A DNA stretch of 64,000 bases, from contig CAJNDS010002482.1 in assembly GCA_905221605.1 (NCBI GenBank), positions 152,501 through 216,500 of the forward strand, written 5' to 3'. The position numbers were made by a program, and so were the translations under genes. The notes under the pieces are model-generated. The model saw nothing but the letters and a program-made list of their open reading frames with translations. It was not told where the DNA came from and did no database searches. Below are positions 47,506 to 57,888 of the stretch, one piece after another (position 1 is the first letter of the stretch; the number at the start of each line of letters is the position of its first letter). Source of the stretch: Symbiodinium natans. Its lineage: Eukaryota; Sar; Dinophyceae; Suessiales; Symbiodiniaceae.

Positions 47506-50015
47506 AAATCGTGCCAATGCCCTTTAACAACCAATCCGATGATTAGAACAAGCACGAGGTCCGTGAGAAAACCCGGTAGCCAGTGTGGCTGCCGAATGGC
47601 ATCAAGAGGTGAGTCTTCCATCGGAATTCCTAATGCGACATGCTGCCGCTCCTTGGGCATGTGCAGCAGTGCATCCCAAAGCGGGGTGGAAGCTCCACCG
47701 GGCAGCACCTCGAGCTGGCTAACTCTTGGTAGTGTGTGTTGGTTCGCGAAATGGCTGTGCTGCTCATCTGTCAGGAGCAGGGCAATGGTGAGATTGACTG
47801 GCTGCATTGCTTTGCTCTCGCCCGGGCCGGTGCGGAGCTTTTTAGGGGATAGGAGCTCAATGAACACACCGGGGTATGCCACATCCCCACCACCCTCTCG
47901 CAAGGTAACCAGCAAGGCAGTACCTTTGGCGGGGACTTTGCCAGCAACCGCAAACCAAAGTCTACTCCATTCAGGGACATCAATTAGCTCAGGTGTGAGA
48001 AGGATGACTGACGCCTTTGGACAGACTCGGTGAAGCAGGCAGATCGGCCAGGTATGAGTGCCTGGCTTGACCGCCACAGGTGTGCCGGCACGCTTTACTG
48101 CTGCTTGCTCTGGGTAATGGTATTGCTCCGAAGGCTCCTCTTCAATTTCTGCCTCAGAGGCCATGGCTAAGAACTGGTAGCCCAACATGTCAACTAGGCG
48201 CTCAAGTGGCAGGAGGGGGAGCCACATGTCCAGCACAAGTTTCATCGTGGGGCCCAGCTCATGATACGGTAGTGGCAGGTCCGTCAGGTGCGGCTTTGCT
48301 TCTGCCAAGAGGACTTTGATGCATTCACTTCGTAGGTCTGCGATACCCCGATTCGAGGCAGGGGGCAGCCGGAGAAATTTCTCCAGGTCGGGGCGAGTTA
48401 TCAGTCGTCCTAGTACGGATTTGACGAATGCTTGGGAATCTTCCGGCAGCTGGACAGAGCCGCAGGCGACACCCATTAAAGATGCTCGGACTGCGCGATC
48501 AAGCCGAGGGTCAGCCAAGCCGCAAATCTTTCGAGTAAGGTCTTTATGCACATATTCCCCCGGCGTAAGCTGGAAGAGCTCCTCACTTTCGACAAAGTGG
48601 CCATAAGAGTGCCCACCATTGCCGAGTGCATCAGACCCGGAGAAATAGTATAGGCGTGCTCCCTCGCGGATCGCTTGCTCTCTTGCTGCCAAACTGGGCC
48701 GGAAGATGCAGAGCTGGTCGCTCTCATGGTGAACAAGGCTAACAGCATGCCGCAATTCCGAGGTAAGAATATAGCGCAACATGGCTCGTGGCATGGCTAT
48801 TCCGCCCAAGCGTGCGTCGATGGGGACAAAGTCACCCTTGCATTGGGGAAGTTGTTGACGCTCGTGCCAAGCAATAACCGCAGCTGCGCCCGTATAGGAA
48901 CCAGCTGAGAATCCAGCGACGCGCAATTTGCATTCACCTGCTCTACCCGCGGCGAGGCTCACATGCAAAGCCGTTAACGCAGCAGTGTGTGGCATGCGCA
49001 AATGGGCCAAGGCAGGGTGCATTGTTAAGGAGGCTTCGACGGAGCTAATCCTAGCTCTCACAGCCGCAGGCAAGCCACATCCTTCCACCTTGGGGTACAG
49101 AGCACGCGCCCACACCTGGGCAGCCTGAGGCAGGAGCAACAGAGCATGGGATGCGTTGCCGCTGGACGAGAGCAGCAGCGGGCGATGAGTGAGGTCGTAT
49201 CTGACAGGCTTACCCTGGTTTTCACGGGCTGCCTCCATCTCCAGGCCCGTCAGTGCATAAGAGTTGGCGGTGTGGATGATACTGCTGGACACAGAGGGGG
49301 GCGTATTCTCTTTTTTCCCGTTCATCCCACTGATGAAGAGCGACCGACACTCCCCTGCAGGCGTTAAGTAAGGCTTTGGGGGCGGGTACTGGAAAGCAGG
49401 AAAGGCGAAGGCTGCAAGGGCCTGCTGCACCCGCATGGCTAGTCCATCCTCCCAGTATTGGCTAAGGCCCACAGGCGCGGCCTTGGTATCTTCCACAAAG
49501 AGAGTCCAGGGCAAATCCGCCTGGGCAAACCATGCACGCGAGGCGACAGCCAGCATGGCTAGCTGCCCTTTCGGGGTGTTAGGCCGACTGCGCCATTTCG
49601 GGGTGGCTTTGCAAGAGGACAAGACCTCTTTTTTCCAATACATGAGAACCCCAGGGAAAAGTTGGAGCCTCACTGGCCCGCTGCCCTTTTTTCCTACCGA
49701 GGCCCACAGAGGGACGGTGGTGCCATTGCCCCAAATGGACTCGGGCAAGGTGGGCAGCCGGTTCACGTTCCCCCATAGCTGCAAGATACTTGTCCCTTTG
49801 GCGCCATATCCGTGCACAAACGGGGGGGGCATAACCTCCGCATAACGATTGGCCATGAACAAGTCGGGACCAGGGAGGATCGCCAATCGGGAATGAGAAC
49901 TGCCATAACCGATGAGCAAGGGGAGGAAACCCTGCTCGTAGGGACCTTGCCCCCAAGTTCGGACTCCTTTTACCTGCCCAACAGGGGAGCTGCCAAAGTT
50001 AATCTGTGGCTCCAC
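47448..50015 (-). CDS. alpha/beta-hydrolase-like protein of unknown family
   Basis: This is an open frame of 855 codons; the frame opens without ATG (the first ATG is at 49854-49856), so an upstream exon or frameshift may supply the start. From residue 361, ECKLRVAGFSAGSYTGAA forms a nucleophile elbow (Ser370 in G-F-S-A-G), followed by LVHHESDQLCIF (Asp433) and GNGGHSYGHFVES (His469 or His473) in the right order and spacing for an alpha/beta-hydrolase triad. The preceding 360 residues are unrecognised. After residue 500 comes a helical domain and a C-terminal hydrophobic helix (FLTDLVLVLIIGLVVKGHWH, about 826-845) that may be a membrane anchor. It is followed by the helicase frame with overlap. 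The function is unknown; hydrolase activity is inferred from the triad only. Confidence 0.55.
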   Translation of the reverse strand: MEPQINFGSSPVGQVKGVRTWGQGPYEQGFLPLLIGYGSSHSRLAILPGPDLFMANRYAEVMPPPFVHGYGAKGTSILQLWGNVNRLPTLPESIWGNGTTVPLWASVGKKGSGPVRLQLFPGVLMYWKKEVLSSCKATPKWRSRPNTPKGQLAMLAVASRAWFAQADLPWTLFVEDTKAAPVGLSQYWEDGLAMRVQQALAAFAFPAFQYPPPKPYLTPAGECRSLFISGMNGKKENTPPSVSSSIIHTANSYALTGLEMEAARENQGKPVRYDLTHRPLLLSSSGNASHALLLLPQAAQVWARALYPKVEGCGLPAAVRARISSVEASLTMHPALAHLRMPHTAALTALHVSLAAGRAGECKLRVAGFSAGSYTGAAAVIAWHERQQLPQCKGDFVPIDARLGGIAMPRAMLRYILTSELRHAVSLVHHESDQLCIFRPSLAAREQAIREGARLYYFSGSDALGNGGHSYGHFVESEELFQLTPGEYVHKDLTRKICGLADPRLDRAVRASLMGVACGSVQLPEDSQAFVKSVLGRLITRPDLEKFLRLPPASNRGIADLRSECIKVLLAEAKPHLTDLPLPYHELGPTMKLVLDMWLPLLPLERLVDMLGYQFLAMASEAEIEEEPSEQYHYPEQAAVKRAGTPVAVKPGTHTWPICLLHRVCPKASVILLTPELIDVPEWSRLWFAVAGKVPAKGTALLVTLREGGGDVAYPGVFIELLSPKKLRTGPGESKAMQPVNLTIALLLTDEQHSHFANQHTLPRVSQLEVLPGGASTPLWDALLHMPKERQHVALGIPMEDSPLDAIRQPHWLPGFLTDLVLVLIIGLVVKGHWHDLWAQLIHPEVCEAQGPRIP

Positions 50016-50290
50016 GCAAGCTCATGCACATACCTGCCGAGCAACGCCCACGCAAACACGAAGTCCGAATGCCTGCTGGCCTTTGTTCCAGCAAGAGGGG
50101 TATTGCGCAGGCACTGCAAATAGTGGACTTGGTCCAACGGCACCTGATCATGCATGCCAGGCAATGGAGTGGGCACTCCACTGGGCATGATGATTCGCTG
50201 AAGCGCTTGGCCCAACGCGGTGCCTATGGATGCCACCGCACTAGCAACATCGTCGACTATATATGGTCCGCCTGGGGGTCGCCCTACGCG
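49970..50290 (-). CDS. upstream partial ORF overlapping the hydrolase-like frame
   Basis: A minus-strand frame enters from the repeat region at about 50290 and ends at 49970, inside the following frame, which is open from at least 50015. Its non-repetitive part reads GGPYIVDDVASAVASIGTAL, then QALQRIIMPSG and HDQVPLDQVHYLQCLRN, and looks protein-like. The overlap with a shift of one frame resembles translational frameshift arrangements of retroelements and viruses, but simple decay is equally possible. The true start cannot be seen because the frame runs into the minisatellite, where it encodes repeating Ala-Lys-Pro units. Confidence 0.35.
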   Translation of the reverse strand, partial: RVGRPPGGPYIVDDVASAVASIGTALGQALQRIIMPSGVPTPLPGMHDQVPLDQVHYLQCLRNTPLAGTKASRHSDFVFAWALLGRYVHELAWSHRLTLAAPLLGR

Positions 50291-50932
50291 CGCACGCGGG
50301 CTTCGCGCGCTTCGCGGGCTTCGCGCGCTTCGCGGGCTTCGCGCGCTTCGCGGGCTTCGCGCGCTTTGCAGGCTTCGCGCGCTTCGCGCGCTTCGCGCGC
50401 TTCGCGGGCTTCGCGCGCCTCGCGGGTTTCGCGCGCTTCGCGGGCTTCGCGCGCTTCGGCGCTTCGCGGGCTTCGCGCGCTTCGCGGGCTTCGCGCGCTT
50501 CGCAGGCTTCGCGGGCTTCGCGCGCTTCGCGGGCTTCGCGCGCTTCGCGGGCTTCGCGCGCTTCGCGGGCTTCGCGCGCTTCGCGGGCTTCGCGCGCTTC
50601 GCGGGCTTCGCGCGCTTCGCGGGCTTCCCGCGCTTCGCGGGCTTCCCGCGCTTCGCGGGCTTCCCGCGCTTCGCGGGCTTCGTGCGCTTCGCGAGCTTCG
50701 CGTGCTTCGCGGGCTTCACCCGCTTTGCGGGCTACGCACGCTTCGCGCGCTTCGCGGGCTTCGCGGGCTTCGCGGGCTTCGCGCGCTTCGCGGGCTTAAG
50801 CTTCGCGCGCTTAAGCTTCGCGGGCTTCGCGCGCTTCCCGGGCTTCGCGGGCTTCGCGCGCTTTGCGCGCTTCGCGCGCTTCGCGCACTTCGCGGGCTTC
50901 GCGCGCGCTTCGCGGGCTTCGCACACTTCGAC
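50284..50932. repeat. CpG-rich 18-bp minisatellite (GCTTCGCGCGCTTCGCGG)n
   Basis: About 36 copies of a 9+9-bp unit (GCTTCGCGC / GCTTCGCGG) with scattered changes (TTCCCGCGC, TTAAGC) fill 650 bp. All three plus frames and several minus frames stay open (Arg-Ala-Ser, Phe-Ala-Gly, Ala-Lys-Pro repeats), an effect of the period being a multiple of three. CpG density is extreme compared with the surroundings. Confidence 0.9.
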
Positions 50933-50946
50933 TAGTAGTAGTATTT

Positions 50947-51003
<57 letters not shown>

Positions 51004-51055
51004 ATAATAATAGTAGTAAAAATAGTCGTAGTAAAAATAGTCGTAGTAAAAATAA

Positions 51056-51141
<86 letters not shown>

Positions 51142-51154
51142 ATAGTAGTAGTAA

Positions 51155-51207
<53 letters not shown>

Positions 51208-51235
51208 CGAATGATCATAGTACGTAGTAATATTA
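50933..51235. repeat. AGT trinucleotide microsatellite
   Basis: (AGT)n with few interruptions (TAATAATAG, AAAATAGTCG) runs for 300 bp and directly abuts the CpG minisatellite. Polyserine, polyvaline and polythreonine frames here are artefacts. Confidence 0.92.
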
Positions 51236-51640
51236 AGAATAATAAAATAAGAATAGTAAGAAGAATGGTAATAATATCAATAATAACAATATAATGGTAG
51301 TAGCAATAGTAATCGTAATAGTAGTCGTCGTGTAATAATCGTGATCACTATCGTGGTAATAATGGTAGTCGTAAAAATTATGATAATAATATGAATAATA
51401 ATAATCATTTTAAGCGTCGTAGTAGTAAGACTAATAGAAACAATAATAATAGCAATAATAAGACAAAAAAATGAACAATAATACTAGTTTTCGTATAACA
51501 ATAATAATGAGTAGGAATACTGCAAGAATAATGATTACAGCAATAATAAGAATAAGAATAATAATGCTCGTATTAATAGTAGTCGTCGTAGTAGTAGTAG
51601 TAGTAGTAGTAGTACTAGTACTAGTAGACTTTCTAAAGTT
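51236..51640. repeat. degenerate AAT/AGT-rich tract
   Basis: This is decayed continuation of the trinucleotide repeat, with mixed AATAAT, TAGTAG and TCGTAG units, ending in a short AGT run near 51590-51630. Confidence 0.75.
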
Positions 51641-51689
51641 CCAAAACTTATTTCAAACTTTCAAAATTTGGAAGTTTCCGCCTGTGTTT

Positions 51690-53860
51690 TTTGAAATTTT
51701 AGAATCTTGAAAACCGGAAAATATTGTCCGGGAAGTTCCGTTCTAAGCAATGCAAAGTGTGCGAAGCTGTTTTAAGCCGCGCAAAGCGTGTTTCAAAGCC
51801 TATGAATCTTGTTGAAGCCCATCATGTGAGCATTGTGTTTGCAAAAGGGGGGGGGGGGGCTGCGACCTCCAAACGCCCCGCTTTGTTTTTTAAGCCGTGC
51901 AGAGCGTGCTTCAAAGCCCAAGAAATTTGTTGACACCCAGCATGTGAGCAGGGTGTTTGCAAATGGGGCCCCAGCCCCCCCGCTTCTTTTAAGCCGTACC
52001 AAGCGTGCTTCAAAGCCCAAATTAGTTGAAAAAAACATCGTGTGAGCATTGTGTTTGCAAATGGGGGGGGCTGCGCCCCCCCCAACCCCCCCGCGACCCC
52101 CCCAGCCCCCCCCCCCTTTGTTTAAGCCTTGCAAACCGCTTCGTTGAAGCCGTACGAAGCATGCTGCAAAGAAACAGAAACTAGTTGAGAGAGAAAAAAA
52201 AAACATCGTGTGAGCAGGGTGTTTGCACATGGAGGCGGGGGGGGCTGCGCCGCCCCCCCAATCCCCCCCGCTTCTTTTAAGCCGTACCAAGCGTGCTTCA
52301 AAGCCCAAGACACCAGTTGAAAAACATCGTGCGAGCATTGTGTTTGCAAATGGGGGGGGGGCTGCGCCCCCCCCAACCCCCCGCTTTTGGCTGCGCCCCC
52401 CCCAACCCCCTCTGCTTCTTTTAAGCCGTACCAAAGCGTGCTTCAAAGCCCGCTTCAAAGCCCAAGAAACTAGTTGAAAAAACATCGTGTGAGCATTGTG
52501 TTTGCAAATGGGGGGGGGCTGCGCCCCCCCCAACCTCCCCCGCTTTGTTTAAGCCTTGCAAACCGCTTCTTTGAAGCCGTACGAAGCATGCTGCAAAGAA
52601 ACAGAAACTAGTTGAGAGAAAAAAAACATCGTGTGAGCAGGGTGTTTGCAAATGGGGGGGGGGGGGGGCTGTGCCCCCCCCCAACCCCCTCCGCTTCTTT
52701 CAAGCCGTACCAAGCGTGCTTCAAAGCCCAAGAAACTAGTTGAAAACATCGTGTGAGCATTGTGTTTGCAGATGGGGGGGGGCTCCGCCCCCCCCAACCC
52801 CCCCCGCTTTTGGCTGCGCCCCCCCACAAGCCCCCCCCCCGCTTCTTTTAAGCCGTACCAAGCGTGCTTCAAAGCCCGCTTCAAGCCCAAGAAACTAATT
52901 GAAAAACATCGTGTGAGCATTGTGTTTGCAAATGGGGGGGGGAGCTGCCCCCCCCCCAACCCCCTCCGCTTTGTTGAAGCATTGCAAACCGCTTCTTTGA
53001 AGCCGTACGAAGCATGCTGCAAAGAAACAGCAACTAGTTGGAGAGAAAAAAAAACATCGTGTGAGCAGGGTGTTTTGCAAATGGTGGGCGGGGCTGCGCC
53101 GCCCTCCCAACCCCCCCCCCCTCTTCTTTTAAAGCCGTACCAAGTGTGCTTCAAAGCCCAAGAAACTAATTGGAACAAAAAAAAAAAAAAAAAAAAAACA
53201 TCGTGTGAGCATTGGTTTGCAAATTGGGGGAGGCTGCGCCCCCCCCAAAACCCCCCCCCTCTTTGTTAAAGCCTTGCAAACCGCTCTTTGAAGCCGTACG
53301 AAGCCATGCTGTAAAGGAAAACAGAAACTAGTTGAGAAAAAAACATCGTGGAGCAGGGTGTTTGCAAATGGGGGGGGGGGGGGGCAACCCCCCCCGCTTC
53401 GTTTAAGCCGTACCAAGCACATCGTGTGAGCATTGTGTTTGCAAATGGGGGAGGCTGCGCCCCGCCAACCCCCCCCCCCCTTGTTCTGAGCAATGCAAAG
53501 CGTGCGAAGCTGTTTTAAGCCGCGCAAAGCGTGTTGCAAAGGCTATGAATCTTGCTGAAGCCCATCATGTGAGCATTGTGTTTGCAAATGGGGGGGCTGC
53601 GCCCCCCCCAACCCCCCCCCCCCCCCCCCGCCTTTTTTTTTTCAAGCCGTGCCGAGCTTGCTTCAAAGGGGGGGCTGCGCCCCCCCCAACCCCCCTGCTT
53701 TTTTTAAGCAGTGCAGAGCGTGCTTCAAAGCCCAAGAAACTTGTTGACACCCATCATGTGAGCAGGGTGTTTGCAAATGGGGGGGGGGGCTGCCCCCCCC
53801 CCCCCCAACCCCCCCGCTGTTTGTAAGCCGTGCCAAGCGTGCTCGCCTTTAAGATTTTTT
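51690..53860. repeat. satellite array with poly(G)-CTGCGC-poly(C) hairpins
   Basis: Units of very roughly 150-250 bp contain GTGAGCATTGTGTTTGCAAA, TGGGGGGGG, CTGCGCC, a C run, then CGCTTCTTTTAAGCCGTACC, AAGCGTGCTTCAAAGCCCAA and GAAACTAGTTGAAAAACATC. At least ten such units are present. The G run and the C run can pair as a strong stem around CTGCGC. Some units carry a second version with GCATGCTGCAAAGAAACAGA. Both ends share a TTTTGAAAT...ATATTGTC.GGGAAGTT block (51690-51740 and 53855-53905), so the array has defined borders. Confidence 0.85.
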
Positions 53861-54897
53861 TGAAATCTTGAAAATTGGAGAATATTGTCTGGGAAGTTTC
53901 CCGAACTTTCTCAATGTTAAAAACTTTTCAAATTCACTTCTTTGCCATGACAACAAGAAACAAGGGACTGGATTCAGAACAAGGTTCTCGTCCCTGCCAG
54001 GACCAAACCCCTCCCCCGCGGCAAACGGAAGGGAGAAGGGTCAAAGCCCTTAAGCCCCCCCGTAGCCCCTCTTTAAAACCCTTTTGAAAGAGTCTCACTT
54101 CTCTGGTTTCGAATAATGAAAAAAAAGATTCGAGGGGGGTGGAAAATTGAAAACTTTTCACACGAGTGAACACAGCTGCAGCGGCACACTCAAGGAATCA
54201 CAGCATGACCACATGGTGCAATGGGCAAAACAGTTTCACTACAGTTGCAATGAGATATCGCAATCAAATCAAACTCGTAATCACCCCGCCAAAGGATGTT
54301 TCGAGAACGCGGAGTTCAAACATGCTTTCATTACGACAAGCCAAAAGACTGTACAAAGCCCAAAGCACACATGCGACCAACAAGCTGCAACCCTCAGTGC
54401 ACAAACGATCTGACATGCTCCTCAGCCGTGCGCGGACGTACCGCAGTCCAAGGCTCCTGCCGTTTTGACAGTTCTTTACACAAGCACCTAAAGTGCACCT
54501 GGCTACAACTGACCTCTATCCTTGGGCACCTCAGGCAGATCTGGAGTCTGCCACACAACACACCCGGATGGTGTGGATTGTGTTTCTTATCTCAACTCAC
54601 AAGACGTCTCAAGTGAGACCCAAGGTGGCGGCCTGTCTCCGAGAGCGGCCCCTTCAAGGTCCATAAGCAGCATGAGCAAACAGTCAGGCAATCGTTGCTG
54701 TGTCATCACGACTAAGCACTGTCCTTTAAGGACAACATCTCAAGAAAGGATGCCACGCACAAACACGAAGTGGTACCAGTCCGTAACTGCTTCCACAGGC
54801 AATGGTCAAGCCTCAAGAGAGGTGCTTTCGCAGCATAAATTCTGGTTCCTTCAAATGCATGCAAACAAATCGTGGTCGGAACAAACATTGGGCTCAT
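53861..54897. other. sequence between satellite and Copia element
   Basis: This begins with the border block shared with 51690 and continues with unremarkable sequence. Short frames have no recognisable content. It should hold the 3' part of the Copia element, but I could not find a repeat here that matches sequence 5' of the Copia genes, so no LTR is called. Confidence 0.45.
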
Positions 54898-57888
54898 TCA
54901 AGTGTCATCGTGTCCTTCAGGCTCAGGCAGGATTTGCAGTTGCGGATGAACCTGCCCCTGATCTTGATTGGTCACAGTGATGAATGTGAACATGGTGATC
55001 AGTCGTGGAATGTCTCCCAAATGCGCCAGGTGTCGCACCCAGGCTTGGCACAGTACGCAGAGGCCGAACCTTCCTGGGTGCTCATCTTGCAAGTCACCAT
55101 ACAGCGTCATCTGAACGATCCTTGCATTCCGCAAACCATCACAGTCATATCTCATGTGGAATCTTGTCCCACGGTGCGGTGCGAACCAAACCGGTGCTTC
55201 CCGTCTGACTTGAAGAATGTCATCTGGTCCAAGTTCACGGTGCATCCATGCGGGTGCAATGGCTGCTGGAGGTTCATGGGCACCCTCAAGGTCCTCCGGT
55301 TCCTCATCAGGCTGCGCTGCTGCATCTGACGATCCATCGTCAGAGTCATCATGAGCATCGACTAGGGCAAGTGGCTGGTGGTTCTCTGGAATTGTGGCGA
55401 AACCCACTATCCTAAGGAACCGACTACCTATGTCCTCAACCCAGGCACCTAGATTGGCAACCGCCTGTCTACAACCGCCTCTAAGTCCTAGACCCGCCTG
55501 ATGAGACCTTGTCATGAATGCCAATGTGGCACACAAGACCACAAGAGTGATCACAGCACGAACATCAACGCTCACTGTCACGACGTACCAGTTCTCATGT
55601 GGCTCTAGTGGTTGACTCAAACTGTGTCCTTCCGTAGCCCCACTCGACACCACTTGCAGGAGAAGTGCAATCACCTTCAAGGCATCACCATGACCCTGGT
55701 TCAAACGTCGCGTGACACGCATGAACTGCTTCACCTCCTGCTGTCGCTGATGTTCACGGAACTCAGCAGCTCCTACTCGATCGAATCCCTCTGCTTCTGA
55801 TCTGATGCCAAAGCAATGACACAAGAATTTGGTTCTGCTTGATGACAACGCCTTTGTCATCAAATCAGCAGGATTGATCGTAGTGCCAATCGCGTGCAAC
55901 GTTGCCTTGCGGTGCAAACATATGTGGTCCTGCAACCACAGCATGCGTCCTTCAACATGCCGAAGCCGTCCACATCCCTTCCGTGAGACTATTCCTCGCG
56001 CCGCACTGGAGTCAGTGAAGATGTGGGTCTCCAACGGTTCTCCCATTACGTGCCTCAAGGCCGTCTCGATCAGGATCGCGTCGCAGGTTCCAGACACCAT
56101 GGCAATGTACTCAGCTTCCCCGCTAGAAAGCGCAACGCATGCCTGCGATCTAGAGAAGGAGTACACCGGAGCACCATTCAACATCAAGCATCCGGCTGAC
56201 GTGCTCCGACGAGTGGACTTGTTTCCACTCCAATCGGAGTCACAGAACACCTCAAGGACGTGAGCATCCCTGTCTCGGACGACATATCCGTTCCCTTTTC
56301 CACAACTCTCAAGGCTCCAGACGTAATCGGCATGGTTGTAAAGGTAGTTGGCAAGGTGCCTCAAGCACTGCCACGCTCCCTTGTTCGGCTTCCCACACAC
56401 GCTTGAGAGTGTGTTCACTGCGAACTGTGCAAACGGCAGATCCGGCGCCACGTAGAGAAGGATGCCAATGGCTTTGCGGTATAGGGCTGAGGATGTTTGG
56501 TCAAGCGGCTCGAGCTTGCTCCAGAGCGGCAGTGTGCCCCCAACGGGTAGAGGAGTCTCCTTCGGTTTCTGGCTCACCACTCCAAGCATTGTCGCCAACG
56601 TGGTCACGTGTTTAGGGTTCGGGTATATGCCCAGGACACCCTGAGCCAGCCAAACATGTCGCCGCTTCAGAAACTCAACCTCTTGACCAATGCCCTTCAG
56701 GCGATGAACAGTACATCGGTACTTTCCTCGGACGCATGCTTCCAAGCGGTCCAGACATGCACTGTGTCCCACCGCAAACACATCATCTACATGACATAGT
56801 CCGCCTCCAGTTTCATCTGCCCCGCCATCTGACTCAGCTGGCGCTGGGATCCTGAAAAGCGCAGGTGCCTCGATGAGAGGCTCGATGGAGAGGCCTTGGG
56901 AGAGATGTTCTTGGAAAGAGTCGAACCAGTCCTTCGCCCCTGGCCGCTGCCCCGGGAGATTCCGCAAGAGCTGGTAGTACTTTCGTTCGGTTCCAACATC
57001 AACCGACACCACTGTCTTGACACGCTGTGGCACTGTCAGATATGCATCTGTGATATCTAGCGCTAGAGCCTCCCAGGGCTCTCCTTGTTTCTGCTTTGTC
57101 ACAAGCACTGCAGGCAGCAGTTTCCAGAGAACGCTGGCACTAGCTGGTGCAAAGATATCGCTGCCGGCCATATTGGTCATCCACTTAAAATCTCTCGCGA
57201 CAAACCTAGCCCGTCGGAGAAAGGCCTGTCCTTGGCCTTCTGGCGCAGCTTTGATCCTCCAGCCCTTGACCATCTTCGTCGATAGCCACCTGAAGTCATC
57301 AAGGTTTGTGCTAGCAGGATCCAAAGGCAAAAGGACTCCCATCTGGACAAGGCGTTCAAGTTCGAATGATTCAGCTATCATGTCAACATGGGCCTGTTCC
57401 TCTGCTGACAGCATTGGCTCATGATCACTGAAAGGTCGCCACAGCTCATTGGGGATTTGACCAGTTGTGCTTGACACGCTCTGGTCAGGGACAGACTGTG
57501 GCATCTCATCTTCTAGTGACCTGACTGACTCGTCGCTCTCTGAACCATCTTCGATGCCTAGATCCTCGAACTTGACGACCTCATCGTTGTGCACTAGGTT
57601 CATGATCCTCTGACGCTTAGGACTGGACTCGGGCAACGTGGACGAACGCTCTGGAAGTGCAGCAGGCATATGCTCACCACTAACACCAACCAGCTCTGGC
57701 AGCATTGCTTCTGGGGTACCCGGTGCACTAGGGTCGAGACCTAAACCCCCTAAACCTGGGTTCGGGCCTAAATGCTGCTCAACACGTGGCTGGTCTTCAC
57801 AAACCATGGCGCTTGGTGGAGGTGCACGACTTGGCCGCGGGTGTGCCCGGCTGGGCTTTGGTACAGGGATTGCAAGCTTAGGCAACAC
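54898..57888 (-). CDS. Copia reverse transcriptase and RNase H with C-terminal membrane and Cys/His extension
   Basis: This is an open frame of 996 codons without ATG at its start (GTG), so it is normally read as part of the polyprotein. RT motifs are ARFVARDFKW (about 227-236), LALDITDAYL (275-284, catalytic Asp278) and CHVDDVFAVG (365-374; HVDD instead of YVDD). RNase H is typical of Copia: VFCDSDWSGN (547-556), ALSSGEAEYIAM (586-597) and IFTDSSAARG (623-632). After the usual end of Copia pol, about 300 more residues follow. They include a hydrophobic segment (about 778-792, VITLVVLCATLAFM) and a motif H911-x4-C916...C944-x2-C947 that resembles the Ada-type zinc site. The extension is unusual. 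The HVDD variant may lower activity. Confidence 0.85.
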   Translation of the reverse strand: MLPKLAIPVPKPSRAHPRPSRAPPPSAMVCEDQPRVEQHLGPNPGLGGLGLDPSAPGTPEAMLPELVGVSGEHMPAALPERSSTLPESSPKRQRIMNLVHNDEVVKFEDLGIEDGSESDESVRSLEDEMPQSVPDQSVSSTTGQIPNELWRPFSDHEPMLSAEEQAHVDMIAESFELERLVQMGVLLPLDPASTNLDDFRWLSTKMVKGWRIKAAPEGQGQAFLRRARFVARDFKWMTNMAGSDIFAPASASVLWKLLPAVLVTKQKQGEPWEALALDITDAYLTVPQRVKTVVSVDVGTERKYYQLLRNLPGQRPGAKDWFDSFQEHLSQGLSIEPLIEAPALFRIPAPAESDGGADETGGGLCHVDDVFAVGHSACLDRLEACVRGKYRCTVHRLKGIGQEVEFLKRRHVWLAQGVLGIYPNPKHVTTLATMLGVVSQKPKETPLPVGGTLPLWSKLEPLDQTSSALYRKAIGILLYVAPDLPFAQFAVNTLSSVCGKPNKGAWQCLRHLANYLYNHADYVWSLESCGKGNGYVVRDRDAHVLEVFCDSDWSGNKSTRRSTSAGCLMLNGAPVYSFSRSQACVALSSGEAEYIAMVSGTCDAILIETALRHVMGEPLETHIFTDSSAARGIVSRKGCGRLRHVEGRMLWLQDHICLHRKATLHAIGTTINPADLMTKALSSSRTKFLCHCFGIRSEAEGFDRVGAAEFREHQRQQEVKQFMRVTRRLNQGHGDALKVIALLLQVVSSGATEGHSLSQPLEPHENWYVVTVSVDVRAVITLVVLCATLAFMTRSHQAGLGLRGGCRQAVANLGAWVEDIGSRFLRIVGFATIPENHQPLALVDAHDDSDDGSSDAAAQPDEEPEDLEGAHEPPAAIAPAWMHRELGPDDILQVRREAPVWFAPHRGTRFHMRYDCDGLRNARIVQMTLYGDLQDEHPGRFGLCVLCQAWVRHLAHLGDIPRLITMFTFITVTNQDQGQVHPQLQILPEPEGHDDT

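Noticed and set aside
50220-51227. Long open frames rich in Arg-Ala-Ser, Phe-Ala-Gly, Ala-Lys-Pro, Ser, Val or Thr
   Set aside because: They are products of 18-bp and 3-bp repeats whose periods are multiples of three; all frames are open for that reason.
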